Positions 35,617 to 43,823 of a stretch of DNA of 64,000 bases are shown one piece after another. Position 1 is the stretch's first letter. Each line of letters begins with the position of its first letter. Made by a program: the position numbers and the translations under genes. The notes below the pieces were generated by a model. The model was not told where the DNA came from, did no database searches, and saw nothing but the letters and a program-made list of their open reading frames with translations. The DNA is from Burkholderia gladioli (GTDB lineage Bacteria > Pseudomonadota > Gammaproteobacteria > Burkholderiales > Burkholderiaceae). The stretch spans positions 3,720,001-3,784,000 of the forward strand of contig NZ_CP009323.1 of the NCBI RefSeq assembly GCF_000959725.1, written 5' to 3'.

Positions 35617-37356
35617 TCAGCGATGCTCCTGCCTCTCGTGCTCTTGCGGATGCGGCGCCGCGTGCTGCTGAGGCTCATGTTGCACGTGATCGGCCGGCCG
35701 AGGCTGCGCAGCCGGGCGCGGCGCCTCGTGCTGCTGCGGCGCATGCACCTCGCGCTGCTGCAAGGCCTCGCGTGCCTGGGGCGGCGCCTCGTGCTGCTGG
35801 CGGGGCGCCTCGGCCGGCTCGTTGCGCGGCGCCTCGGGCTCGCGGCGCGGCTCGGCCTGCTGGTGCATCTGCATGCCGGGCATCTCGCGCATCTCGCCGT
35901 TCGCCGGGTTCGCGCCGTGCATCGCGTTCGCGTTGGCGGGCGGATGCGGGACGTTTTCCGGCGCGCGGCCCTCGGCAGGCGGATGGGCGGCGCCCTGGGC
36001 CGCCTCGTTGCGCTCGACACGCCGCGCCTCACCCGGATGCGGCTCGCCCGGGCCGGCATGCGCGGCCATCTCGTTCGGACGATTCGCCTCGGGATGCGCC
36101 GCGGGCCGTTCGCCCGGCCGCGTATCGTTGGCGCCGAAATGCGGCATCGACATCGCCGACGGACCGGGATGCGGCGCCCCCGGACGCTCGCGCATCTGCT
36201 GCTCGCGCGCGGCCTGCTGCTCGCGCATTTGCTGCGCGGCGGCCACGCCGGCCGGCGGCGCGCCGCGATTGACCAGGTTGCCGACGTTGTTGGTGGTGTT
36301 GCCGTAGTTGTTGGTGACGTTGTTCGTGATCCGCGTGTTGTGGATGTTGTTGATCACGGTGGTCGACTTCGAGATGTAGGTGGTGTGGTTGTACACCACC
36401 GCCGGCCGTTCCCGGTTGCCCCAGGCCGGGCCGCCCGGATGCGGCGCGCCCCAGTTCACGCCCCACGAATGCCAGCCCCAGTCGTGATGGCTGAACAGCG
36501 CCCCCACGGCGATCCCCACCCCGAACGACAGCACGCCCGCGGTGACCACCGCGCCGGTGTCGTAGCTCGGCCGGTAGGCGTAACCGGGGTAGACCTCCGG
36601 CTCGCCGTAGACCACCGCCGGGTTGTAGGCCGGCACATAGACGGTATCGGGCTGGGCCGGCTCGATCACGATGGTCTGGGGCGGCGGCGGCACGATCGGC
36701 GGCCCCTCGTAGATCGCCGGACCGCTTTGCGCCGGCGTGTAGGACGGCGGCGGCGCGGCCTGCGCCACCTGGGTGACGTGCAGCTGGCTGCCCGAACTCA
36801 GGTGGCCCGCCTTCTGCGCACGCTGGCGCATCACCTGGATCGCGTTCAGCACGTCGTTCGGATCGTGGTAGTAGGCCTGGCCGAGCGCGGTGGTCCATTC
36901 GATGTTCGAGGCCATCTGCGAGAGCACCGCCGGGAAGGCCGTGAGCGCCTTGACCGAAGGGTCCCAGGGCTGCGCGTCGGCGGCGGCCGTCAGGTCGGCG
37001 CCCTTGAGCGTCGGATTCTGGCCGAGCCAGGTATTGGCGGCGGTGACCTGGTCGGGGTAGGTGGCGCCGGCCAGGACCAGCGCCACCAGCTTGTCCGGGA
37101 ACAGCGCGATCGGCGCCACCATCTGGTAGAGCTGGTCGGCGCTCGGCGGCGTGTAGGCGGCCGGTGCCGGCTGCGCGTCGGAAGCGGCCGGCGCGCTCGT
37201 GGCGCTGGCCGCGGCGGCCGGCGGCGTGTCATCGCTCTTCCGGTTGCAGGCGGCGAGGCCGAGCAGGGCGATCACGAGCGTGGAGGCGACGATCGCGCGA
37301 GCGGGGTGGTGACGAGGCGGCAGGGTGTCTTTCATGATCTTGTGCTTGTCGTTCAT
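35617..37356 (-). CDS. DUF3300 lipoprotein with low-complexity C-terminus
   Basis: A 579-residue protein with an N-terminal lipoprotein signal (VIALLGLAAC, then NRKSDD). A DUF3300 domain follows (LYQMVAPIALFPDKLVALVL, PWDPSVKALTAFPAVLSQMA, AIQVMRQRAQKAGHL, about residues 70-190), then a Gly/Tyr-rich membrane-like stretch. The last 200 residues are Pro/Gln/Glu/His-rich and probably disordered. Family function is unknown; envelope or cell-wall contact is likely. The ATG at 37356 gives the cleaner signal. Transcribed alone. Confidence 0.82.
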   Translation of the reverse strand: MNDKHKIMKDTLPPRHHPARAIVASTLVIALLGLAACNRKSDDTPPAAAASATSAPAASDAQPAPAAYTPPSADQLYQMVAPIALFPDKLVALVLAGATYPDQVTAANTWLGQNPTLKGADLTAAADAQPWDPSVKALTAFPAVLSQMASNIEWTTALGQAYYHDPNDVLNAIQVMRQRAQKAGHLSSGSQLHVTQVAQAAPPPSYTPAQSGPAIYEGPPIVPPPPQTIVIEPAQPDTVYVPAYNPAVVYGEPEVYPGYAYRPSYDTGAVVTAGVLSFGVGIAVGALFSHHDWGWHSWGVNWGAPHPGGPAWGNRERPAVVYNHTTYISKSTTVINNIHNTRITNNVTNNYGNTTNNVGNLVNRGAPPAGVAAAQQMREQQAAREQQMRERPGAPHPGPSAMSMPHFGANDTRPGERPAAHPEANRPNEMAAHAGPGEPHPGEARRVERNEAAQGAAHPPAEGRAPENVPHPPANANAMHGANPANGEMREMPGMQMHQQAEPRREPEAPRNEPAEAPRQQHEAPPQAREALQQREVHAPQQHEAPRPAAQPRPADHVQHEPQQHAAPHPQEHERQEHR

Positions 37357-37838
37357 CGGAGTGAGCCCGGGCTTGCGGCAGCGGTGTTGCCGGGTGGCGG
37401 CCATCTCGACCTGACGGAAACGAAAGCCTGGCGCGGCGGCCACAGTGAGCATAACGATCCTCGGCGAGGCTTCGTGCACGAGATGCGGCGCGCATTATGT
37501 AACAGTCTGTGCGCCCCTTGCGTGACGCGGGCTCCAGCCCTCGGCGGCCGGCTTCGTGCCGATCGGCGAAGCCTTTCAATCCGCTGGCGAGCCGCTTCGC
37601 CGAAATGAAAATGAAGGGCTCGCACGAAGCGCCGACGGTGCTTTTGCGCCTGATCCTCATCGTGAGACGAACGGGCATCTTGTTGAGCTTGCCCGGCATT
37701 CAAGCGCGACAGCCCGGCAACTACAGTGTGCTCATGCGATCACCAAGTACGACGCATCCCGACAACCCGGCGGCATCGATCCAGCATGTCGAGCCGACAA
37801 GGTTGTACGCACACCTAATTTGCCAGATGGAAAAGATC
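37357..37838. other. Divergent intergenic region
   Basis: A 482-bp region between the DUF3300 gene and the DUF4148 gene, holding both promoters. I saw no further gene or strong repeat in it. Confidence 0.4.
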
Positions 37839-38180
37839 ATGAAGAAGCGCTTTATCCCCGTGTTCGTCGCCACCACCACCCTCGTCGCGGCATTCGCCGC
37901 CGGCACCGCCAACGCCCAGGCCGGCACGCTGACGCGCGCCCAGGTACGCGCCGAGATCGTGCAACTGCACGAGGCCGGCTACAACGTGGGCCGCGGCGAG
38001 GACAACAGCTATCCGACGCAACTGCAAGCCGCGGAGCAACGCATCGCCGCCAACCGGCAAGGCGAGGGCGCGGCGGGCTACGGCGCCAACCCGGCAGCGC
38101 GCTCGGAAGCCGGCGGCGCGAATCGCGGCATCGCCGCGGACGAGAACAGCGGCCTGAAGCCGGTCTACTTTGGCAGCTGA
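37839..38180 (+). CDS. DUF4148 small periplasmic protein
   Basis: A 113-residue protein with a signal peptide (cleavage near ANAQA) and the DUF4148 core LTRAQVRAEIVQLHEAGYNV (residues 31-50). DUF4148 is common in Burkholderia, with many copies per genome and no known function. The ATG at 37839 has GGAAAAG upstream; a second ATG four codons earlier is possible. It is followed after 72 bases by the membrane protein at 38253. Confidence 0.88.
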   Translation: MKKRFIPVFVATTTLVAAFAAGTANAQAGTLTRAQVRAEIVQLHEAGYNVGRGEDNSYPTQLQAAEQRIAANRQGEGAAGYGANPAARSEAGGANRGIAADENSGLKPVYFGS

Positions 38181-38252
38181 TCCGGGACGGGAGCGCGGCA
38201 TGGTGGATGTCCGCGCTCCTGGAGACTTTCCTCGCCGTGGTTTGAAACGTAC

Positions 38253-38873
38253 ATGAATGCCTATATCCATTTCCTGAAGGTCACCAGCCGCGCCGATCGT
38301 TTCGGCGTCAACCTGGTCCGCATCTCGATCGCCATCGTGTTTCTCTGGATCGGCGCGCTGAAGTTCGTGCCTTACGAGGCCGACAGCATCACGCCGCTGG
38401 TGGCGCAAAGCCCCGTGATGGAATTCTTCTACAAGCATCCCGAGGATTACGCCCGGCACATGACGAAGGAAGGGCAACTGGTGCCCGAGCAACGCGCCTG
38501 GCAGCGGGACAACAACACCTATGCCTTTTCGCGCGGCCTGGGAACGCTCGAGATCCTGATCGGCCTGCTGGTGCTGTCGAACGTCGCCTCGCGCAAGCTG
38601 GGCCTGCTCGGCGGCCTGCTGTCGTTTCTCACGCCCTTCGTCACGCTGTCGTTCCTGGCGAGCACGCCGGAAACCTGGGTGCCGGCGCTGGGCGACGCGC
38701 AGCACGGCTTTCCCTTCCTCTCCGAGCACGGCCGCCTGATCATCAAGGACACCGTGATCCTGGCGGCCTCGGTGCTGGTCATGGCGGACTCGGCGAAACG
38801 GCTGCTCGTCGAGCGCGAGAGCCGATGCGAGGTGGGCGGCTGCGGACAATCCCGGGCACGGGCCGTGCGCTGA
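38253..38873 (+). CDS. DUF417 (YkgB/RclC-like) inner-membrane protein
   Basis: A 206-residue membrane protein with four hydrophobic helices and the DUF417 signature (ISIAIVFLWIGALKFVPYEA ... SPVMEFFYKHPEDYARHM). Family members include RclC, part of reactive-chlorine resistance in E. coli, so an oxidative-stress role is possible. The C-terminal 25 residues are polar with two cysteines. Confidence 0.85.
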   Translation: MNAYIHFLKVTSRADRFGVNLVRISIAIVFLWIGALKFVPYEADSITPLVAQSPVMEFFYKHPEDYARHMTKEGQLVPEQRAWQRDNNTYAFSRGLGTLEILIGLLVLSNVASRKLGLLGGLLSFLTPFVTLSFLASTPETWVPALGDAQHGFPFLSEHGRLIIKDTVILAASVLVMADSAKRLLVERESRCEVGGCGQSRARAVR

Positions 38874-39072
38874 GAAGCGGGCGGGGACATCGCAGCCGAG
38901 CGCTCGGCGCCGTGTCCCCGCCCGGTGCCAGGCCATTCTTGTGCGCATCTCGGCCCCACCGAGGCCGGCAAGCCGGTAATATGCGTGCAAAATGGCGCTT
39001 CGGGCCCATTCGGGCGCCCGTAAAAAGGGGCGCGGTGCCGATATCCGGCACGGGCCCGAGGTAATCGAGATC

Positions 39073-39741
39073 GTGGCACAAAAAGAACTGATGAAAAAAG
39101 GAAAGACAAAACTGACCCGACAGGACGCCGAGCGTCTCTTTTCGGGCTTACCCGGTGGCAGCATCAGCACGAGCGCGTCGAGCCGGCCGGTGAATCCCTT
39201 CGAAGGCAGCGGATTCGAGACCATCGAGCGCGCCGCCGACGAAAGCCGGCTTTGGAAGGACAGCCTGGTTACCCTGCCGATGGCGGTCGAACTGCCGTCC
39301 GGCTACGAGTCGGCGGCCCGCCTGCGCGAGGCGATGGCACGCGCCTGGCGCGTGAAGCTGGTGCGCGAAGGCGGCCACGAGATCGTCGTCGAGTTCCCGG
39401 AAGGCTGGAAGGCGATTCGTCCGGCCAGCGGCCCGATCGAGCTGCGCGACCCCTCGAACACGGTTCGCGCCGTCTACGGCTGGGCCGAGGACGCCGAACT
39501 GCGGATCCTGCCGCGCTACCAGGTCGAATCGCAGACGAACAGCTCGAGCGGCCTCGGCAGCCTGCTGATCCGCGATCGCGCGAGCGGCAAGATCCTCGAA
39601 CGCTCGGAGATCTGGTCCTCGCTGATCGGCTCCCGCCACCCGGAATGGAGCCGCCTGACGGGCTGGCTCAACGAGCGTTATCCGCAGCACCGCGATCCGC
39701 TGCGGTACTGGGAAGATTGCGAAACCAACCTCGGTCACTGA
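39073..39741 (+). CDS. Conserved-looking cytoplasmic protein of unknown function
   Basis: I do not recognise this 222-residue protein. It has a Lys-rich start and a soluble alpha/beta-like body, with blocks such as ELPSGYESAARLREAMARAW and FPEGWKAIRPASGPIELRDP and a Trp-rich end (YWEDCETNL). No signal peptide or membrane segment. Codon use matches the neighbours, so it is probably real. The start is uncertain: GTG at 39073 or ATG at 39091. It lies ahead of the thiocyanate-hydrolase-like operon but is separated by a 450-bp regulatory region, so there is no clear link. Confidence 0.6.
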   Translation: MAQKELMKKGKTKLTRQDAERLFSGLPGGSISTSASSRPVNPFEGSGFETIERAADESRLWKDSLVTLPMAVELPSGYESAARLREAMARAWRVKLVREGGHEIVVEFPEGWKAIRPASGPIELRDPSNTVRAVYGWAEDAELRILPRYQVESQTNSSSGLGSLLIRDRASGKILERSEIWSSLIGSRHPEWSRLTGWLNERYPQHRDPLRYWEDCETNLGH

Positions 39742-40192
39742 CACGGGCACGCCATCCGGCCGTGCCATGGCCCACGCCCCCGCGCCGTCCTCGCCAGACT
39801 CTCCCGCTGCACCTTCCCGCCAGCCCTGATCCTTGATTCGCGGCCGCGCCGATCACTTCGCGCGCGGCCCGCGGGGCATTTTCCGAACCGATTCCAGCGG
39901 CCATTCCCAGGCCGCCGCCGGGCCATTTCCGCGCTTGGTCCGACTTAGACGCTGCTTCCAAGAAGCGTGCCTTGTTTCGACATGGCAAATCTGAAAATAT
40001 CGATTCGGAAACAATTTCCAGCTGGAAATCGAAAAACGCATCGAATCGAATCCGCCGCTTGCCGCCGATATCGGCAATGGCGATTTCGATCGAGTTCCCA
40101 TACCAATCATTACCGTCGCGCCTGGATTCCAGATTTTGCGTCATTAGCGGTAAACAGGATTTTCAGGCCTGTATCCTCGAAAGGTGGCAGCC
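39742..40192. promoter_or_regulatory. Upstream region of the thiocyanate-hydrolase-like operon with two palindromes
   Basis: A 451-bp non-coding region containing a perfect 16-bp palindrome ATTTCCAGCTGGAAAT (40014-40029) and a perfect 12-bp palindrome GCCGATATCGGC (40064-40075). The centre-to-centre distance is 48 bp. Both precede the first gene by 117-180 bp and are good operator candidates. A weak hairpin (39746-39766) near the left end may terminate the upstream gene. Confidence 0.5.
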
Positions 40193-40663
40193 ATGTCGAT
40201 CAATGATTCTCCCTCGCTTCATCCCGCCCATTCGGCGAACCACGAAAGCTCGCCGGCCCGCAGGACGCTGCTGAAGTCGCTGGTGGCCGGCGGCGCGTCG
40301 ATCGCGTTCGGCGTCCCGGCCCATGCCGCCGCGGCTTCGCACATCGCCAGGATTCCCGGCATCGTCAATCGCGAAGGGCGGGTGTCGCCGTTCCAGGTGG
40401 GCGACCACGTCAGGGTGTCGGTCCGCTATCCGATCGGCCATTACCGCACGCCGTTCTATTTGCGCGGCAAACCCGGCCAGGTGGTGAGGGTGGTCGAGCA
40501 GTACATCAATCCCGAGCAGGAGGCATTCGGCCATAACGCCGGCAGCCAGCTCTGGCTTTACCAGGTGCGTTTCTCGCAAAAGGATCTCTGGCCGGAAAAC
40601 GAAGGCGCGCCGTCGGACACGCTGCAACTCGAGATTTTTGAAAATTGGCTTGAAAAGGCATAA
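40193..40663 (+). CDS. scnA: Thiocyanate-hydrolase alpha-like subunit with Tat signal
   Basis: A 156-residue protein. From about residue 60 it matches the alpha subunit of thiocyanate hydrolase (equivalent to the C-terminal half of nitrile hydratase beta). The blocks are FQVGDHVRV, FYLRGKPGQVVRVV and QVRFSQKDLWPE, ending ENWLEKA. The first 48 residues are a twin-arginine signal: PARRTLLKSLVAGGASIAFG then PAHAAA (R23/R24). I know of no such signal on characterised SCNase subunits. ATG 40193 is chosen over GTG 40184 for its AAAGG spacing. It stands first in an operon with the gamma- and beta-like subunits and a Ni/Co transporter. Function is from family resemblance recalled without a search. 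Confidence 0.78.
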   Translation: MSINDSPSLHPAHSANHESSPARRTLLKSLVAGGASIAFGVPAHAAAASHIARIPGIVNREGRVSPFQVGDHVRVSVRYPIGHYRTPFYLRGKPGQVVRVVEQYINPEQEAFGHNAGSQLWLYQVRFSQKDLWPENEGAPSDTLQLEIFENWLEKA

Positions 40664-40672
40664 AGGCGAAAC

Positions 40673-41308
40673 ATGGCAAACGATCATACGCACGACCATT
40701 CGGACCATTCCGAGCACGCGGCCATCGAGAACAACGCGCAACCGGGTTATTACGAAATCCTGGAAATCGCGATTCGCGAATTGCTGATCGAGCGCGACCT
40801 GATCACGGCGGACGAGGTTCGCCACCAGATCGAGGTGCTCGACTCGCGCTCGCCGATCCTCGGCTCGCGCCTGGTGGCGCGCGCCTGGGTGGATCCGGCC
40901 TTCAAGGCCCGGCTGCTGGCCGACGGCAACGCGGCGGCCGAGGAGATGGGCATCTCCATGTACGACGACACCACCTTCACGGTGCTGGAAAACACCGAGA
41001 CGGTGCACAACCTGATCGTCTGCACGCTGTGCTCCTGCTATCCGCGCCCGGTGCTGGGCCTGCCGCCCGACTGGTACAAGAGCAAGCCCTATCGCTCGCG
41101 CGCGGTGCGCGAGCCGCGCGCCGTGCTGGAGGAATTCGGCACCCGGATTCCGGAGCACGTCGAGGTGCGCGTCAACGACTCGACCTCGAACCTGCGCTAC
41201 CTGGTGCTGCCGCTGCGCCCCAAGGGCACCGAGCATTACACCGAGGAGCAACTCGTCAAGCTGGCAACGCGCGATACGATGATCGGCGTGTCGGTACCGC
41301 GCATCTAA
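40673..41308 (+). CDS. scnC: Thiocyanate-hydrolase gamma-like catalytic subunit (cobalt-binding)
   Basis: The 211-residue metal-binding subunit, homologous to nitrile hydratase alpha. The claw-setting motif is C117-T-L-C120-S-C122, the Co-type form. The next residues are Y-P-R125; as I recall, nitrile hydratases have Trp at this place and thiocyanate hydrolase has Arg, so the motif favours thiocyanate. The His-rich start (HTHDHSDHSEH) also resembles SCNase gamma. SCNase converts thiocyanate to carbonyl sulfide and ammonia, and Co(III) binds the modified cysteines. No signal peptide of its own, so export would need hitch-hiking on the alpha-like partner. It starts 9 bases after that gene. Confidence 0.83.
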   Translation: MANDHTHDHSDHSEHAAIENNAQPGYYEILEIAIRELLIERDLITADEVRHQIEVLDSRSPILGSRLVARAWVDPAFKARLLADGNAAAEEMGISMYDDTTFTVLENTETVHNLIVCTLCSCYPRPVLGLPPDWYKSKPYRSRAVREPRAVLEEFGTRIPEHVEVRVNDSTSNLRYLVLPLRPKGTEHYTEEQLVKLATRDTMIGVSVPRI

Positions 41309-41322
41309 CAGGAGAGACACCC

Positions 41323-41658
41323 ATGACCGATACCTCGATGCTGGTGAAGAAGCTGCCCAACGACTTCGGCGGCACCGGTGCCCACGAGCCCGTGCAGATC
41401 GTCGAACATCCGCTGCTGCCCTGGGAGAAGCGCTGCCACGCGCTGCTGGACGTGCTCGATTTCCACAAGATCGTCAATACCGAGGAGAAGCGCCGCGGTA
41501 CCGAGGAAATCGGCACCGAGATGGCGGCGAAGCTGACCTACTACGAGAAGTGGATCGTGTCGGCCTCGAATTGCCTGATGCAGAAGGGCATCCTCAACCC
41601 CGACGAAATCGGCCGCAAGCACAAGGAAGTGTCGCTGCGGCTCGGCGTGCCGGTCTGA
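41323..41658 (+). CDS. scnB: Thiocyanate-hydrolase beta-like subunit
   Basis: A 111-residue protein equivalent to the N-terminal half of nitrile hydratase beta. It shows LPNDFGG near the start, WEKRCHALLDVL and the arginine pair R57-R58 in NTEEKRRGTEEIG (SCNase beta has an equivalent Arg-Arg pair thought to contact the metal claw), then TYYEKWIVSASNCLMQKGIL. It is shorter than SCNase beta (about 157), lacking its N-terminal extension. The ATG follows AGGAGAG. An alternative reading, an activator of the P15K/NhlE type, is less likely because the DFGG and RR features are those of the structural subunit. Confidence 0.76.
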   Translation: MTDTSMLVKKLPNDFGGTGAHEPVQIVEHPLLPWEKRCHALLDVLDFHKIVNTEEKRRGTEEIGTEMAAKLTYYEKWIVSASNCLMQKGILNPDEIGRKHKEVSLRLGVPV

Positions 41659-41755
41659 GCGGCATGCGCGGCGCGCTCGTGCGATCGGCATGGCCGCGCC
41701 GCTTCGAACCTCGAATTCGCCCGTCGTCGCCGGGCGACGCAAACAAGGATGCAGC

Positions 41756-42811
41756 ATGATCTCGCGATTCGTCGGCATCTTCAGCCAGTCGGATGAAACA
41801 GTAAGGCGCAAGCTGCTTGCGACCTATGCATTCCTGATCGGCCTGAACCTGCTCGCGTGGCTGTGGGCCTTCATGGCGTTCCGGCATCATCCGGTGGTGC
41901 TGGGCACCGCCTTGCTGGCCTATGGCTTCGGCCTTCGTCACGCGGTGGACGCGGACCACATCGCGGCCATCGACAACGTCACGCGCAAGCTGATGCAGGA
42001 CGGCCAGCGGCCGGTGACGGTGGGGCTGTTCTTCTCGCTCGGGCATGCCAGCGTGGTGATCCTGGCCTCGGCGGCGGTGGCGGTGGTCGCCACGGCGCTG
42101 AACGGGCGCTTCGCCCACTACAAGGCGGTCGGCTCGATCGTCAGCACCTCGGTGTCGACCGGCTTCCTGCTGGCGATCGCGGCGATGAACCTGATCATCC
42201 TGCGCTCGATCGTCAAGACCTGGATTCGCGTGCGCAACGGCGGCGCCTACCACGACGACGACTTCAACGCGCTGCTGGCCGAGCGCGGTTTCTTCTCGCG
42301 CATGTTCCGGCGCGTGTTCCGCGTGATCGGCGCGAGCTGGCACATGTACCCGCTCGGTTTCCTGTTCGGGCTGGGCTTCGACACCTCGACCGAGATCGCC
42401 TTGCTGGGCATCTCGGGCAACCAGGCGGCGCAAGGGCTGTCGCCGTGGGCGATCATGGTGTTCCCGATCCTGTTCAGCGCGGGCATGTCCCTGATCGACA
42501 CGCTCGACGGCCACCTGATGCTGGGCGCCTATGGCTGGGCCTACATGAAGCCGCTGCGCAAGATCTACTACAACATGACCATCACGCTGATCTCGGTGAT
42601 CGCGGCGGTGGTGGTCGGCGGCGTGGAGGCGCTGGGGCTGGTCGCCAACCACGCCAAGGTGAGCGGCGCCTTCTGGGATGCCATCGGCGCGCTCAACGAC
42701 AACTTCGGCACGCTCGGCTACGCCATCATCGGCATCTTCATCCTGAGCTGGGCGGTTTCCGCGCTGATCTATCGGCGCCAGTCATTCGACACCATCGAAG
42801 TCCGGCGTTAA
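41756..42811 (+). CDS. Nickel/cobalt transporter, NiCoT (HoxN/NhlF) family
   Basis: A 351-residue inner-membrane permease with about eight hydrophobic helices. It has the family signatures GLRHAVDADHIAAIDN (59-74, the H-x4-D-H metal motif), FSLGHASVV and LGFDTSTEI. NhlF in Rhodococcus imports cobalt for a nitrile hydratase, so here it most likely feeds cobalt to the preceding enzyme. The ATG at 41756 is preceded by AAGGAT and lies 97 bases after the beta-like gene. This neighbour is the main independent support for cobalt in the enzyme. Confidence 0.92.
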   Translation: MISRFVGIFSQSDETVRRKLLATYAFLIGLNLLAWLWAFMAFRHHPVVLGTALLAYGFGLRHAVDADHIAAIDNVTRKLMQDGQRPVTVGLFFSLGHASVVILASAAVAVVATALNGRFAHYKAVGSIVSTSVSTGFLLAIAAMNLIILRSIVKTWIRVRNGGAYHDDDFNALLAERGFFSRMFRRVFRVIGASWHMYPLGFLFGLGFDTSTEIALLGISGNQAAQGLSPWAIMVFPILFSAGMSLIDTLDGHLMLGAYGWAYMKPLRKIYYNMTITLISVIAAVVVGGVEALGLVANHAKVSGAFWDAIGALNDNFGTLGYAIIGIFILSWAVSALIYRRQSFDTIEVRR

Positions 42812-42994
42812 GGCCACAACCCAGGCCACAGCCCAGGTCTAAGCCCAGGCCGAAACCTTTCCTTTTCACCGGCGTGCCGGGGCCGATTCGCGAACCCACG
42901 CGAATCGGCGCGCCGCGCCTTCGCGCCGGCAAGCCCGCTTCCGGTTCGTTCCACCCAATCCTCCACCGATGTTCGACATCACCAAAGGCAAACC

Positions 42995-43741
42995 ATGAAT
43001 CGACGCAACTTCGTGACCGCGGCCCTGGCCAGCGCGGCAAGCACGGCAATCCCGGCCTGGGCGGCAAGCAACGGAATCAAGGCAGTGGGCTTCGACGGCC
43101 TGGCGCTGTTCGATCCGCGCCCGATCTTCGCCATGGTGGAGCAGTTCCTGCCGGGCCGGGGCGCCGCCTTCGTGGCCACCTGGCGTGCCCGGCAATTCGA
43201 CTACACCTGGCTGCGGACCATGATGGGCAGCTACGTCGATTTCGTGCAGATCAGCGCCGACGCGCTGCAGTTCACGGAAGAAGCGGAGAAGGCCAGCCTC
43301 GCGCCGGAGCAGCGCCAGCAGTTGCTGGCCGGGTTCCTGAACCTGAAGGTCTGGCCGGACGTGGTGCCGGCGCTGAAGCAGTTGAAGGCGCACGGCATCG
43401 GCCTGGCGCCGCTGACCGACTTCTCGCTGCCGATGCTGGAGGCCGGCGTCAGGAACAATCCGGAGCTGCGCGGCGTGTTCGATCACCTGCTGTCGACCGA
43501 CCTGGTCAAGGCCTACAAGCCCGATCCGCGCTCGTACCAGATGGGCATCGATGCCTTCGGCCTGCCGCGCGAGCAGATCGCCTTCGTCGCCTTCGCCGGC
43601 TGGGACGCCGCCGGCGCGAAGACCTTCGGTTTTCCGACGCTATGGGCCAATCGCCTGAAGGCGCCCACCGAGCAACTGGGCGTCATGCCGAACCAGATCG
43701 GCGCCGACTTCAAGCCCTTGCCGGCTTTCGTGGGGCTCTAA
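42995..43741 (+). CDS. Tat-exported haloacid-dehalogenase-like protein
   Basis: A 248-residue HAD-superfamily protein patterned on L-2-haloacid dehalogenase (type II). The first 23 residues form a twin-arginine signal (NRRNFVTAALASAASTAIPA). Retained features are the nucleophile D34 (VGFDGLALFD), Arg in ATWRARQFDYTWLR, Lys in VKAYKPDPRSYQ and D204 (GWDAAGAKTFGF). The usual serine/asparagine loop reads PLTDFS, and the SSN-type motif before the last Asp is FAFAG, so the active site is altered. A periplasmic type II dehalogenase is unusual. It follows the NiCoT gene by 183 bp and ends at a bidirectional terminator. Confidence 0.8.
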   Translation: MNRRNFVTAALASAASTAIPAWAASNGIKAVGFDGLALFDPRPIFAMVEQFLPGRGAAFVATWRARQFDYTWLRTMMGSYVDFVQISADALQFTEEAEKASLAPEQRQQLLAGFLNLKVWPDVVPALKQLKAHGIGLAPLTDFSLPMLEAGVRNNPELRGVFDHLLSTDLVKAYKPDPRSYQMGIDAFGLPREQIAFVAFAGWDAAGAKTFGFPTLWANRLKAPTEQLGVMPNQIGADFKPLPAFVGL

Positions 43742-43750
43742 GTGCCGTGT

Positions 43751-43795
43751 CGGGCTCGGGCGTCCCCGGTTTCTGGCGGGGGACGTTCGAGCCCG
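43751..43795. terminator. Two-part bidirectional hairpin
   Basis: Nested stems CGGGCTCG/CGAGCCCG and GTCCCC/GGGGAC separated by a 3-by-3 internal loop, between the convergent dehalogenase-like and EamA genes. Confidence 0.65.
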
Positions 43796-43823
43796 AGGTC
43801 GGGAGCGAGCCGGGCGCGAAGCG

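Noticed and set aside
38253..38873. RclC of a reactive-chlorine operon
   Set aside because: DUF417 fits, but the RclA and RclB partners and the AraC-type RclR gene are not adjacent, so the symbol was not used.
40673..41308. Ordinary cobalt nitrile hydratase alpha subunit
   Set aside because: The motif after CSC is YPR rather than the YPW I recall for nitrile hydratases, the beta part is split into two genes as in thiocyanate hydrolase, and the N-terminus is His-rich. Thiocyanate-hydrolase-like is the better fit, though nitrile activity is not excluded.
41323..41658. Nitrile-hydratase/SCNase maturation factor (NhlE, P15K type)
   Set aside because: The DFGG start and the conserved Arg-Arg pair are those of the structural beta-like subunit; without it the enzyme would lack half of its beta part.
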